A stretch of DNA of 64,000 bases from Pseudomonas sp. JM0905a (GTDB lineage Bacteria > Pseudomonadota > Gammaproteobacteria > Pseudomonadales > Pseudomonadaceae): contig NZ_JACXBU010000007.1 of NCBI RefSeq assembly GCF_014700075.1, positions 1 through 64,000 of the forward strand, written 5' to 3'. A program made the translations under genes and the position numbers. Under the pieces are notes generated by a model. That model was not told the origin of the DNA. It saw nothing but the letters and a program-made list of their open reading frames with translations, and searched no databases. The number at the start of each line of letters is the position of its first letter. Within the stretch, counting starts at the first letter, position 1. Shown piece by piece: positions 17,177 to 25,497 of this stretch.

Positions 17177-17203
17177 CCGGTTCGACCACAAGGGTCGAAC
17201 CGG
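17177..17203 (+). terminator. Hairpin terminator after ohr
   Basis: Perfect 11-base arms CCGGTTCGACC and GGTCGAACCGG about 12 bp after the ohr stop codon; no long T-run follows. Confidence 0.6.
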
Positions 17204-17296
17204 CTCTGCCAAAGGATCGAAAAGCAGATGCAGTGCCAGGGAGGCACCGACAGAGATGAGGGCGGCGCAAGCCCGCCCGATGAAAGCGTCAGGGCC

Positions 17297-17821
17297 TTAC
17301 GCGCCCTCGGCTACCCGCGCTTCCGCCGCTTCGAATATCGACAGGAAATCGCGCAGCGTGCTTTCCAGGTAGCGGCCCGCCCGATACTCAGGCTTCACCG
17401 CATCACCGCCGGCGATCACGTCCTGCGGCCGTTCGATGAAGCGGCCCACCAGGCGGAAATCCGCATCCAGCACCAGTACGACCGGAATCGGGATCCGGTC
17501 CAGTGCCAGTCGCTCGCGCAGGTCGTCCTCGGCACGCCCCTTGGAGATAACGGCCACCTGAACGCGCGGCTGAATGCGCTGCAGGTAGTCGAGCACGGTG
17601 ACGTTGATCTGGCAGTCCGGGCACCACATCTCGCCGGCCACCAACAGGTGATAGCGGCCTTCGACCGCCTGCACGCGTTGCCGGGTGGCTTCGCTGATCG
17701 CGCCCGGTTCGGCCAGTTGCCGCTGCACGGACCGCACTGCAGCGATTTCCGCCGGCAGGCCGTGGCTGACGAAGGCGTCGAAGCCCTCACCGATGGCGAA
17801 GAGTTCTTCGTAAGAAGCCAT
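17297..17821 (-). CDS. Thioredoxin-fold family protein (WCPDC)
   Basis: A 174-residue protein of the thioredoxin-family group with an N-terminal helical region (residues 1-55) and a redox-type WCPDC at 66-70, followed by QINVTVLDYLQRI and the cis-Pro region IPIPVVLVLD. Such proteins are annotated as thioredoxin family; the physiological partner is unknown. Start at 17821 has GAGG seven bases upstream, better than the ATG two codons earlier. It lies downstream of the GNAT gene on the same strand. Confidence 0.82.
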   Translation of the reverse strand: MASYEELFAIGEGFDAFVSHGLPAEIAAVRSVQRQLAEPGAISEATRQRVQAVEGRYHLLVAGEMWCPDCQINVTVLDYLQRIQPRVQVAVISKGRAEDDLRERLALDRIPIPVVLVLDADFRLVGRFIERPQDVIAGGDAVKPEYRAGRYLESTLRDFLSIFEAAEARVAEGA

Positions 17822-17922
17822 TGGCATTCCTCTATTGCAGGGCCGGGAATGGCTATCCCGGCGGACATGAAAGATTACCGCGAGTCTGTTCCGGCCTCAC
17901 CACGGGCGGGCCCCTGTTCCAC

Positions 17923-18375
17923 TCAAAGCCGGAGTTCGAGTATCTCGTCGCCGAGGTCATCCAGCTCGCCGGTGAACCCCCAGCCCAGATGGCGATAGAA
18001 GCCGTGGGAGCGAACCGCCGGATCGCTCGAGCAACCGAGGAAGAGCCGCGTGAACCCTGCCGCGCGGAAAGCCTCCACCACGAGTTGCAGCAACTGCTTG
18101 CCGATGCCCTCGCCTTCGTACTCGGGCAACAACGCCAGCACGACGATCTCGCCGCTGTCCCTGTCGCCGAAGCAATAGCCAACCATCTCCCCATCCTCGC
18201 AACAGACGTGGCCGGGGCAGCTGCCGTCTCCGATGCCGGCGGCCCAGGATTCGACCGTGATGCCCAACGCCCGCAGTTCTTCTGCGGAGAAGGCGTTCTC
18301 CCGCGTGCGGCCGCGAATCTCGATGCACCGGGCCGCGTCGTCGGGAATGGCCTTGCGATAGGATCTGTTCGTCAT
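17923..18375 (-). CDS. GNAT family N-acetyltransferase
   Basis: A 150-residue acetyltransferase. The acetyl-CoA pyrophosphate-binding motif A is EYEGEGIGKQLLQLVVEAF (Q/RxxGxG/A type), preceded by the VVLALLPEY strand and followed by the RLFLGCSSDPAVRSHGFYRHLGW motif B. The acceptor substrate is unknown. Start at 18375 was chosen for spacing to AGG; ATGs at 18381 and 18411 are alternatives. Confidence 0.85.
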   Translation of the reverse strand: MTNRSYRKAIPDDAARCIEIRGRTRENAFSAEELRALGITVESWAAGIGDGSCPGHVCCEDGEMVGYCFGDRDSGEIVVLALLPEYEGEGIGKQLLQLVVEAFRAAGFTRLFLGCSSDPAVRSHGFYRHLGWGFTGELDDLGDEILELRL

Positions 18376-18611
18376 CTGCATGACCTGTTCATCCACTGAA
18401 ACCGGCCGCACAGCCTACAGTAGTCACACTGCAAACGCCGATCCCGAACCTGGGCGGCAAGCACCCGGCGATACAGCTAACAGCCCGGCGAACCACCGCA
18501 CGGATTCCCCCGAGCACCAGCTTGGTGCAAGAATTGGCCGCCTGAGCACCTGGCCAGCCCAGGTCGTGACGTACAGACCCTGCCGCCTGACGCAGGGAAA
18601 CGAGGACCGAT

Positions 18612-18713
18612 ATGAGAGCCGATTCCGAGATGAGCGATTTCCTTGAGCCCAAGGTGCAGCGTGATGCAGATATTCGCGGTATCACCCAACAACAGTCGGC
18701 GGTGACAGCATGA
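18612..18713 (+). CDS. 33-codon leader ORF coupled to the amidase
   Basis: A short ORF beginning MRADSEMSDFLEPK and ending with a TGA that overlaps the amidase ATG (ATGA). GAGGA lies five bases before its ATG, a stronger signal than the amidase start itself shows. This arrangement predicts translational coupling. The peptide has no recognised domain and could be a leader or a small protein. Expression is inferred only from the ribosome site and overlap. Confidence 0.6.
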   Translation: MRADSEMSDFLEPKVQRDADIRGITQQQSAVTA

Positions 18714-20419
18714 TCGAAGTAACCGAGGTTTCCATCGCCGAACTGCGCGAAGCACTGGAGTCCGGCCGCACCACGTCGGTCGAACTGGTCAAGGCCTATC
18801 TCGCACGTATCGACGCCTACGACGGCCCGAACACCGCGACTCGGCTCAACGCAGTGGTCGTGCGCAACCCCGACGCCCTCAAGGAAGCCGAGGCTTCCGA
18901 CGCCCGTCGCGCCCGTGGCGAAACCCTCGGCCCGCTGGACGGCATTCCCTACACCGCCAAGGACAGCTACCTGGTGAAAGGCCTCACCGCCGCCTCCGGC
19001 AGCCCCGCCTTCAAGGACCTGGTCGCCTACCGCGACGCCTTCACCATCGAACGCCTGCGCGCCGCCGGCGCCGTGTGCCTGGGCAAGACCAACATGCCGC
19101 CCATGGCCAACGGTGGCATGCAGCGCGGCGTGTATGGCCGCGCGGAAAGTCCCTACAACGCCAACTACCTCACCGCCCCCTTCGCATCGGGCTCGTCCAA
19201 CGGCGCGGGCACGGCGACCGCCGCCAGTTTCGCGGCCTTCGGCCTGGCGGAAGAAACCTGGTCCAGCGGTCGTGGCCCGGCCTCGAACAACGGCCTGTGC
19301 GCCTACACCCCATCGCGCGGCGTGATCTCGGTACGCGGCAACTGGCCGCTGACCCCGACCATGGACGTGGTGGTGCCCTATGCCCGGACCATGGCCGACC
19401 TGCTGGAAATCCTGGACGTGGTGGTAGCCGAGGACGCGGACAAGCGCGGCGACCTGTGGCGCCTGCAGCCCTGGGTGCCCATCCCGAGCGTCGCCTCGGT
19501 ACGCCCCGCCTCCTACCTGGAGCTGGCCGCCAAGGCCGAAGCCCTGAAAGGCAAACGCTTCGGCGTGCCGCGCATGTACATCAACAAGGATGAAGAAGCC
19601 GGCACCAGCGAAAACCCCGGCATCGGCGGCCCGACCGGCCAGCGCATCAATACCCGCGCCTCGGTGATCGCACTTTGGGAAGCCGCCCGCAAGGCCCTGG
19701 AAGCGGCCGGCGCCGAGGTCATCGAAACCGACTTCCCGCTGGTTTCCAACTGCGAGGGGGACCGCCCCGGCGCGCCGACCGTGTTCAACCGCGGCATCGT
19801 CTCCAAGGAATTCCTCAACGATGAGCTGTGGGAGCTGTCGGGCTGGGGCTTCGATGACTTCCTGCGGGCCAACGGCGATCCCAAGCTGAACAAGCTGGCC
19901 GATGTCGACGGCCCACAGATATTCCCCCACGACCCCGGCACCCTGCCGAACCGCGAGGGCGACCTCGTTGCCGGCATGGACGAGTACGTGAACATGGCCA
20001 AACGCGGCCTGAAGACCTGGGACCAGATCGAAACCCTGCCGGACGGCCTTCGCGGCCTGGAGAAGACCCGCAAGCTCGACCTGGAAGACTGGATGGACAA
20101 ACTCGGCCTCGACGCCGTGCTGTTCCCCACCGTGGCCGACGTCGGCCCGGCGGATGCGGACATCAATCCGGAGTCGGCGGACATCGCCTGGAGCAACGGC
20201 ATCTGGGTCGCCAACGGCAACCTCGCCATCCGCCACCTGGGCGTCCCCACGGTCACCGTGCCGATGGGCGTGATGGCAGACATCGGCATGCCGGTCGGCC
20301 TGACCTTCGCCGGCCGCGCCTACGACGACTCGGCGCTGCTGCGCTTCGCTTCGGCCTATGAGTCGACCGGCTCGAAACGCATGATCCCCCCGCGCACCCC
20401 GCCGCTGTCGCGCGGCTGA
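18710..20419 (+). CDS. Amidase-signature family hydrolase
   Basis: A 569-residue amidase-signature enzyme. The catalytic Lys is K84 (YTAKDSYL), the cis-Ser lies in ASGSSNGAGTATAAS (about 162-163), and the Ser nucleophile lies in ETWSSGRGPAS (about 185-186), so the Ser-cisSer-Lys triad is intact. The signature differs from the usual GGSSGG/GTDTGGSIR wording. A roughly 70-residue insertion follows KRFGVPRMYINKDEEAG. The family hydrolyses amides from indoleacetamide to glutaminyl-tRNA; length and lack of Gat partners point to catabolic or detoxifying use. Its start overlaps the 33-codon leader ORF. Confidence 0.88.
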   Translation: MIEVTEVSIAELREALESGRTTSVELVKAYLARIDAYDGPNTATRLNAVVVRNPDALKEAEASDARRARGETLGPLDGIPYTAKDSYLVKGLTAASGSPAFKDLVAYRDAFTIERLRAAGAVCLGKTNMPPMANGGMQRGVYGRAESPYNANYLTAPFASGSSNGAGTATAASFAAFGLAEETWSSGRGPASNNGLCAYTPSRGVISVRGNWPLTPTMDVVVPYARTMADLLEILDVVVAEDADKRGDLWRLQPWVPIPSVASVRPASYLELAAKAEALKGKRFGVPRMYINKDEEAGTSENPGIGGPTGQRINTRASVIALWEAARKALEAAGAEVIETDFPLVSNCEGDRPGAPTVFNRGIVSKEFLNDELWELSGWGFDDFLRANGDPKLNKLADVDGPQIFPHDPGTLPNREGDLVAGMDEYVNMAKRGLKTWDQIETLPDGLRGLEKTRKLDLEDWMDKLGLDAVLFPTVADVGPADADINPESADIAWSNGIWVANGNLAIRHLGVPTVTVPMGVMADIGMPVGLTFAGRAYDDSALLRFASAYESTGSKRMIPPRTPPLSRG

Positions 20420-20450
20420 CGGGGAACAGGCTGCAGGCTTCAAGAAAATC

Positions 20451-20488
20451 GGAGCCCCGGTCGGCTAATCACCAACCGGGAACTCCGA
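20451..20488. terminator. Convergent-gene hairpin
   Basis: GGAGCCCCGGT and ACCGGGAACTCC form an imperfect stem in the 98-bp gap between the convergent amidase and repeat-protein genes; either gene could use it. Confidence 0.45.
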
Positions 20489-20517
20489 GGGACACGACTC
20501 TTCACACTACTGAGCCG

Positions 20518-21567
20518 TTATGGAGTCGGACCTGCGACCACCGGGGCGCCAGGAGCATCCTCGGCAGCTTCTCGGGCTGCATCCGCAGCGTCTTCAGCTG
20601 CTTCACGGGCTGCGTCCGCATCATTTTCCGCTGCTTCGCGGGCAGCATCGTCAGCGTCCTCGGCTGCTTCACGGGCTGCATCGGCGGCGTTTTCAGCTGC
20701 CTCGCGAGCGGCATCGTCGGCGTCTTCAGCTGCTTCCCGAGCGGCATCGGCGGCGTCTTCAGCAGCCTCTCTGGCAGCATCGTCGGCATCGTCGGCATCC
20801 GGATTAGCCGCTTTTGCAGCGTCCCGGGCTGCATCGGCTTCGGCCCGTGCGGCGTCTCTGGCAGCATCCGCAGCCGCCCTGGCAGCGTCTCTGGCCGCAT
20901 CCGCTTCAGCCTTCGGCACGCCTGCCGCCCTGGCGGCATCTCGGGCCGCATCCGCTTCGGCTCTTGCAGCATCACGGGCTGCGTCCGCTTCAGCCCTTGC
21001 GGCGTCTCTGGCTGCATCGGCCTCGTTCCTGGCAGCGTCTCTGGCGTCGTTGTCGTTATCGTCGGCGTCATTGTCGTTGTCGTTGCCTCGGCCCGGTCCC
21101 TGGTTGCCAGCCATGCCGCCGTGGTCAGCGTCACCGTGTCCCGGACCGCCATGGCCATTGCCGGCATGACCGCCGCCGTCACCACCATGTCCGTTACCGC
21201 CACCACCATGGCCGCCGCCGGCACCGCCACCATGGCCACCGCCGCCGCCATCACCACCGTGGCCGCCGCCACCACCTCCGCTGCCGCCACCACCGTGGCC
21301 GCCGCCACCTCCACTACCGCTGCCGCCACCGCCGTGGCCGCCGCCTCCGCCTCCACTACCGCTGCCGCCGCCACCGCCGTGGCCGCCGCCGCCACCTCCA
21401 CTACCGCTTCCGCCACCACCGTGGCCACCGCCTCCACCACCGCTGCCACCGCCTCCGTCTTGGGCATGGGCACTGGATGAAGTCGAAATGTAGTCAGGCA
21501 CCAGCACGCTGGACGCCGAGAGAACACCACCAATCGCTAGCGCGAGTAGGCACTTTTTGAATGACAT
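20518..21567 (-). CDS. Exported low-complexity protein: Gly/His-rich then Ala/Asp/Arg helical repeats
   Basis: A 349-residue protein with a Sec signal peptide (MSFKKCLLALAIGGVLSASS, likely cut after SSAHA near residue 35). Residues 37-160 are almost only Gly, Ser and His, in blocks of GGGGGGHGGGGSGS. Residues 161-175 are NDNDNDADDNDND. Residues 176-340 are near-perfect short repeats of the type EADAARDAARA and later EDADDAAREAA, predicted as a long charged helix or coiled coil. The end is APVVAGPTP. I do not recognise a family. The composition suggests a flexible, possibly metal-binding surface or periplasmic protein; this is inference. The minus-strand frame keeps the signal peptide and a start 20 bases from GGAGGC, so I take this strand as the real one. 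Confidence 0.72.
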   Translation of the reverse strand: MSFKKCLLALAIGGVLSASSVLVPDYISTSSSAHAQDGGGGSGGGGGGHGGGGSGSGGGGGGHGGGGGSGSGGGGGGHGGGGSGSGGGGGHGGGGSGGGGGGHGGDGGGGGHGGGAGGGHGGGGNGHGGDGGGHAGNGHGGPGHGDADHGGMAGNQGPGRGNDNDNDADDNDNDARDAARNEADAARDAARAEADAARDAARAEADAARDAARAAGVPKAEADAARDAARAAADAARDAARAEADAARDAAKAANPDADDADDAAREAAEDAADAAREAAEDADDAAREAAENAADAAREAAEDADDAAREAAENDADAAREAAEDAADAAREAAEDAPGAPVVAGPTP

Positions 21568-22060
21568 AATCAGGCCTCCGTCTCATTGCTCTTGGGTCCC
21601 CTCCCCGACGAAAACTCATTCCGTTTGAGCTTCCAGTAAGCCCCTTTGCATGACCGGCCAGAGTGTTTTGGACAGACGGGCCCCTTGCGGCATCAAGGCT
21701 GCAGGGATTTTCTTGCTGCGTTGGGCAATAACGGGAATGCCCGTTTAGCACAGGCGTTTTTAACGGCGACCGAATTCGCGGGAAAATTTCCCACACTGAA
21801 TCACCAGGGAAACAGACGAGGATTTTTCACGCCGGGTTTCGACGCTCGATCGAGGCTTTACATGCAGGTATGCAGGTGACGAACGGTAGGCTACGTGCCG
21901 GAAAAACAGCCACGCAGCATGTCGTTGATGCCGTCGAGTTCGCGTCGGGGAATCCGCCACTGCGTCGCACTCAGGCACTGGTGAACACACGGCGCACCCT
22001 ACCCGCCGGAGAGGCGGGATTGATAACCTGTTCCGCCCCAGCGCCGCCACAACCCTCCCC
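21568..22060. other. Gene-free region upstream of two divergent genes
   Basis: About 490 bases with no supported gene. It holds the promoter region of the repeat protein (minus strand) and of the NTP_transf_6 gene (plus strand). A near-palindrome around GGGAAAATTTCCC is at 21780-21792 and is listed separately. Confidence 0.5.
21780..21794 (-). promoter_or_regulatory. GTGGGAAATTTTCCC near-palindrome
   Basis: On the minus strand this reads GTGGGAAATTTTCCC, about 213 bp upstream of the exported repeat protein. The same 15 bases occur at 49055-49069, about 143 bp upstream of another exported protein of unknown function. A shared regulator site is possible. Confidence 0.4.
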
Positions 22061-22621
22061 ATGCAACAGCTTGCCCAGCTGAAGACCCTTATCACTTCCG
22101 ATCCTGCACGCATGCGCATCCTTCGCCTGGTGCGGGACCTTGGGTTGCCTGATTGCTGGGTGGCCGCGGGCTTCGTGCGCAGCACGGTGTGGGATCACCT
22201 GCACCAACGCACCCGTTCCCCCTTGCCGCCGGATATCGATGTCATCTGGTTCGATGCGAAACGAGCCGGTGTGGAGGTGGACGAAGGCATCGAGGCGGCG
22301 CTGCGTAGCAGGGACGATTCGCTCGACTGGTCGGTGAAGAACCAGGCGCGCATGCACCTGCGCAACGCCGACCAGCCCTACTCCTCGGCCACCGACGCCA
22401 TGACCCGCTGGCCGGAAACGGCGACTGCGGTGGCCATAAGGCTCGGCGCCGAGGGTGAACTCGAAGTCGCAGCGCCCTTTGGCCTGGGCGATCTCTTCAA
22501 CCTGGTTGTCCGGCCCACCGCGAGATTCCAGGCGGAAAAACATCCCATCTATCTCGACCGCCTGCGCTCGAAGGACTGGCTCGCCAAGTGGCCGAACCTG
22601 GAGGTGCTCGCGGCGGATTGA
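22061..22621 (+). CDS. Nucleotidyltransferase-family protein (NTP_transf_6 / DUF925)
   Basis: A 186-residue protein matching the PF06042 group: LGLPDCWVAAGFVRSTVWDHLH then PPDIDVIWFDA (the DxD-type metal position of nucleotidyltransferases), WSVKNQARMHLRN, and TAVAIRLGAEGELEVAAPFGLGDLFNLVVRPT. The biochemical role of this family is not established. It has its own upstream region and no operon partner. Confidence 0.88.
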   Translation: MQQLAQLKTLITSDPARMRILRLVRDLGLPDCWVAAGFVRSTVWDHLHQRTRSPLPPDIDVIWFDAKRAGVEVDEGIEAALRSRDDSLDWSVKNQARMHLRNADQPYSSATDAMTRWPETATAVAIRLGAEGELEVAAPFGLGDLFNLVVRPTARFQAEKHPIYLDRLRSKDWLAKWPNLEVLAAD

Positions 22622-22751
22622 AGCCTCCATCAATCCAGGCCAACGCAGAAAACCTTGCGCTTCGTTCCCCGTCTACTAAGGTTGGAGGCCGTCGAGGGAT
22701 TGCTCTCGGGCGACTCGGAGTCAAGGTTGAAAATCCAAGGGAGATGGCAGC

Positions 22752-23297
22752 GTGGACGCAAAGCAACGCGAGGCATTGCTGGGCACATTGAAAGCCCGTT
22801 TCGAAAAGAACATGGGGCGGCACCAGGACGTCGATTGGTCGAAGGTTCAGGCAAGGCTGGAATCCTCACCGGAGAAGCTGCGCTCCCTCGGCGAGATGGA
22901 GAGCACCGGTGGCGAACCGGATGTGGTGCTCCACGATAAGGACAGCGGCGAGTTCATCTTCGTCGACTGCTCCGCCGAGAGTCCTGCCGGTCGCAGGAGC
23001 CTGTGCTTCGACCGGGAGAGCCTGGATGCGAGAAAGGAGAACAAGCCCACCGGCTGCGCCACGGAGCTGGCCGCGGCCATGGGCGTCGAGATCCTCACTG
23101 AGCAGCAGTACCGCGCGCTGCAGGAACTGGGAACCTTCGATGCCAAGACCTCCAGCTGGGTGCAAACGCCCCCCGCCATCAGGAAGCTCGGCGGCGCGCT
23201 CTTTTGCGACCGCCGCTACGACTGCGTCTTCCTCTATCACAACGGCGCTCAGTCCTACTATGCCGCGCGCGGATTCCGCGGCGCGCTGAGGGTCTAG
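22752..23297 (+). CDS. DUF4256 family protein
   Basis: A 181-residue soluble protein. Characteristic DUF4256 stretches are LEKMESTGGEPDVV-like (here LGEMESTGGEPDVVLHD), FVDCSAESPAGRRSLCFDRESLDARKENKP and TEQQYRALQELGTFDAKTSSWV near the C-terminus. The function is unknown. A convergent hairpin follows before the polyamine-type binding protein. Confidence 0.85.
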   Translation: MDAKQREALLGTLKARFEKNMGRHQDVDWSKVQARLESSPEKLRSLGEMESTGGEPDVVLHDKDSGEFIFVDCSAESPAGRRSLCFDRESLDARKENKPTGCATELAAAMGVEILTEQQYRALQELGTFDAKTSSWVQTPPAIRKLGGALFCDRRYDCVFLYHNGAQSYYAARGFRGALRV

Positions 23298-23317
23298 CGG
23301 TATAGCTGCGAGCCAAG

Positions 23318-23344
23318 CCCGCCCCGGCATCCGGCCAGGGCGGG
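23318..23344. terminator. Hairpin between convergent genes
   Basis: Arms CCCGCCC and GGGCGGG enclosing a 13-base loop, followed on the plus strand by GTTCTT. It fits as a terminator of the DUF4256 gene and perhaps of the convergent binding-protein gene. Confidence 0.6.
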
Positions 23345-23368
23345 GTTCTTCCGTGCGGCGGTTCCGCC

Positions 23369-24466
23369 TCAGGTCCCGCTGCGGACCTTGCTCCATACCC
23401 GAGTCCTCACCCGTTCCAGCTTCAACGGCAACGGTTCGAGGGGGAACAGGGTCGCCATGGTTTCCTTCGACGGGTAGGCGCCGGGGTTGCTGCGCAGCTT
23501 CTCCTCGACATGGGCGGTAGCGTCCTTGTTGGCGTTGGGGTAGCCGAGGTAGTTGGAGCTTCGGGCGACCACGTCCGGGCGCAGCATGTAGTCGATGAAG
23601 TCCATGGCCGCTTTCGGGTGCGGGGCGTCCTTGAGCAGTACGAAGCTTTCCACCCACACCGGCGCGCCCTCGCGGGGAATCTGGTAGGCGATGTGGCGGC
23701 CGTTGTTGGCGCGCTCGGAGTTGACCTGGGCGTCGTACACGCCGCCGGCCCAGCCGACCACAGCGCAGATGTTGCCGTTGGCCAGGTCGGTGATGAACTT
23801 GGACGAGTCGAAGTAGCGCACGTGGGGGCGGATCTTCATCAGCAGTTCTTCGGCCTTGCGGTAGTCTGCCGGGTCCTTGCTGTTGGGGGGCAGGCCCAGG
23901 TAGTGCAGCGCGATGGGAATGACCTCGCTGGGGGAATCGAGCATGGCCACGCCGCACTGGCCGAGCCTGGCGATGTTCTCTTCCTTGAAGATCAGGTCCC
24001 AGGAGTTCACCGGGGCGTCCGGCCCCAACAACTGGGTAACCTTGTCGACGTCGTAGCCAATGCCCGTGGTGCCCCACATGTAGGGCGCCGCATAGCGGTT
24101 GTCAGGATCGTTGCTGTGCACCTTGACGAGGATTTCCGGGTCCAGGTGGTTCCAGTTGGGGAGCTGGCTGCGGTCCAGCTCCGCCAGCACACCGGCCTTG
24201 ATCAGGTTGGGCAGCGCGTCCCCACTGACCACCACCACGTCGTAGCCGGTATGCCCGACCATGAGCTTGCTCTGCATCACGTCGATGCTGTCGAAGGTGT
24301 CCAGCACCATGGAAACGCCGGACTCCTTCTCGAAGGCCCTGGGCGTTTCCGGCTCGATGAAGTCGTACCAGTTGTAGAGGTGCACGCTGGAGGTTTCCGC
24401 CGTAGCCACGCCGCCCATCATCCCCAGCAGCAGCGCCAGACCGAGTTTCACTGACTTCGATTGCAT
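23369..24466 (-). CDS. Polyamine ABC transporter substrate-binding protein (PotF/SpuD-like)
   Basis: A 365-residue periplasmic binding protein with signal peptide (KLGLALLLGMMGGVATAE). The PotF/SpuD hallmark VHLYNWYDFIEPETPRAFEKESG follows the cleavage site, then YDVVVVSGDALPNLIKAG, APYMWGTTGIGYD and CAVVGWAGGVYDAQ. The family binds putrescine or spermidine. No permease or ATPase gene is nearby, so it is an orphan that would depend on a transporter elsewhere. It lies 85 bp downstream of the nitrilase-family gene on the same strand, suggesting a joint role in amine or amide use. Confidence 0.9.
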   Translation of the reverse strand: MQSKSVKLGLALLLGMMGGVATAETSSVHLYNWYDFIEPETPRAFEKESGVSMVLDTFDSIDVMQSKLMVGHTGYDVVVVSGDALPNLIKAGVLAELDRSQLPNWNHLDPEILVKVHSNDPDNRYAAPYMWGTTGIGYDVDKVTQLLGPDAPVNSWDLIFKEENIARLGQCGVAMLDSPSEVIPIALHYLGLPPNSKDPADYRKAEELLMKIRPHVRYFDSSKFITDLANGNICAVVGWAGGVYDAQVNSERANNGRHIAYQIPREGAPVWVESFVLLKDAPHPKAAMDFIDYMLRPDVVARSSNYLGYPNANKDATAHVEEKLRSNPGAYPSKETMATLFPLEPLPLKLERVRTRVWSKVRSGT

Positions 24467-24551
24467 GTGTTCGCTCCTGGCTGGCCGCCGACATCGGGGC
24501 GGCGCCCAGCACCTTCAGGTTTCTTGTTGTTGGATGGCGAATCGGTGTTGC

Positions 24552-25367
24552 TCAGGGAATCAGCAGTTCGCGGCGCCCATCGGGATGCTCGATGCGTTCG
24601 CCCGGCAGCCGGAAGCGCTGCTCGGCCTGGTAGTCATAGAGGGCGCGCGCTTCGTTGAGTTGCGCCATGTCCAGTTCGATCACGTGGCGGCACTCCTGGC
24701 GCCCCGCCTCCAGCAGCAGACGGCCGAAGGGGTCTACCACCGCACTACCGCCGGCGAAGAGGGTGTCGTCATCGCCCTCCCCGACCCGGTTCACCACCAC
24801 GGCGAACACCTGGTTCTCCTGGGCGCGGGCGCTGACCGAGGTGCGGTGCACATGGCCGTAAGGTTCCATGTTGCCGTCGGTGACCAGGATGATCTGGGCG
24901 CCGAGCGCAGCCACGGCCCGCGAGGTTTCCGGGAACTCGGTGTCATAGCAGATCAGCAGGCCCACGCGCACGCCACGCCACTCCACAGTGGCGAAACGGT
25001 CGCCCGGCAGCACCAGCTCCGGCTCCCCCACCCAGAGGTGAGTCTTGCGGTAGCTGAGGGCAACGCCCTCGGGCGTGATGAGCACCGTGGTGTTGTAGTA
25101 GCGGCCGTCGTCGTTCTCGATCAGCCCCACCACCACGGCAAGATCGCGCTCGCGCGCCGCCGCCTGAATGGCGCGGACGCTTGGGCCGTCGAGGGGCTCG
25201 GCCTGCGCGGCGATGTTCTGTCGGTTGAGGAATCCGGTGATCTGCGCCTCGGGAAATACCACGATGTCGGTACCAGGCGCGCATTGGGCAATGGCATCCA
25301 GGGTGCGCGCGAGGTTGTAGGCGGTATCGCCATCGCGACCCGCGAGCTGTACGAGTTCGAGCTTCAT
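24552..25367 (-). CDS. Carbon-nitrogen hydrolase (nitrilase superfamily amidase)
   Basis: A 271-residue enzyme with the Glu-Lys-Cys triad of the nitrilase superfamily: E40 (VFPEAQITGF), K108 (YRKTHLW) and C140 (LICYDTEFPE). The nitrilase-superfamily amidohydrolases cleave amides such as N-carbamoylputrescine, omega-amides or aliphatic amides; the substrate is not determinable. Start at 25367, with AAGG upstream, excludes a 33-residue N-terminal extension lacking family similarity. It is divergent from a LuxR-type regulator. Confidence 0.9.
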   Translation of the reverse strand: MKLELVQLAGRDGDTAYNLARTLDAIAQCAPGTDIVVFPEAQITGFLNRQNIAAQAEPLDGPSVRAIQAAARERDLAVVVGLIENDDGRYYNTTVLITPEGVALSYRKTHLWVGEPELVLPGDRFATVEWRGVRVGLLICYDTEFPETSRAVAALGAQIILVTDGNMEPYGHVHRTSVSARAQENQVFAVVVNRVGEGDDDTLFAGGSAVVDPFGRLLLEAGRQECRHVIELDMAQLNEARALYDYQAEQRFRLPGERIEHPDGRRELLIP

Positions 25368-25497
25368 TATCAGACCTTGTTGTCGAGCTGGGCCCCGGCC
25401 GGGAAGTGAGTGACTTTTGCAAAAGGTCGGTGCCAGTATGCGTTCCGCCCGCAAAATTCCTATCACGTCGAGTGCTTAACCCCATGGGGGTAGATAG

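Noticed and set aside
18389-20443. 684-residue minus-strand ORF
   Set aside because: It lies opposite the amidase gene, which has an intact active-site triad; the minus frame shows the low-complexity look of GC-rich antisense frames.
20502-21533. 343-residue Val/Ala/Thr-rich frame in the repeat-protein region
   Set aside because: Same strand, other frame; it lacks the signal peptide and start context of the chosen frame.
21971-22633. 220-residue minus-strand ORF
   Set aside because: Antisense to the NTP_transf_6-type protein.
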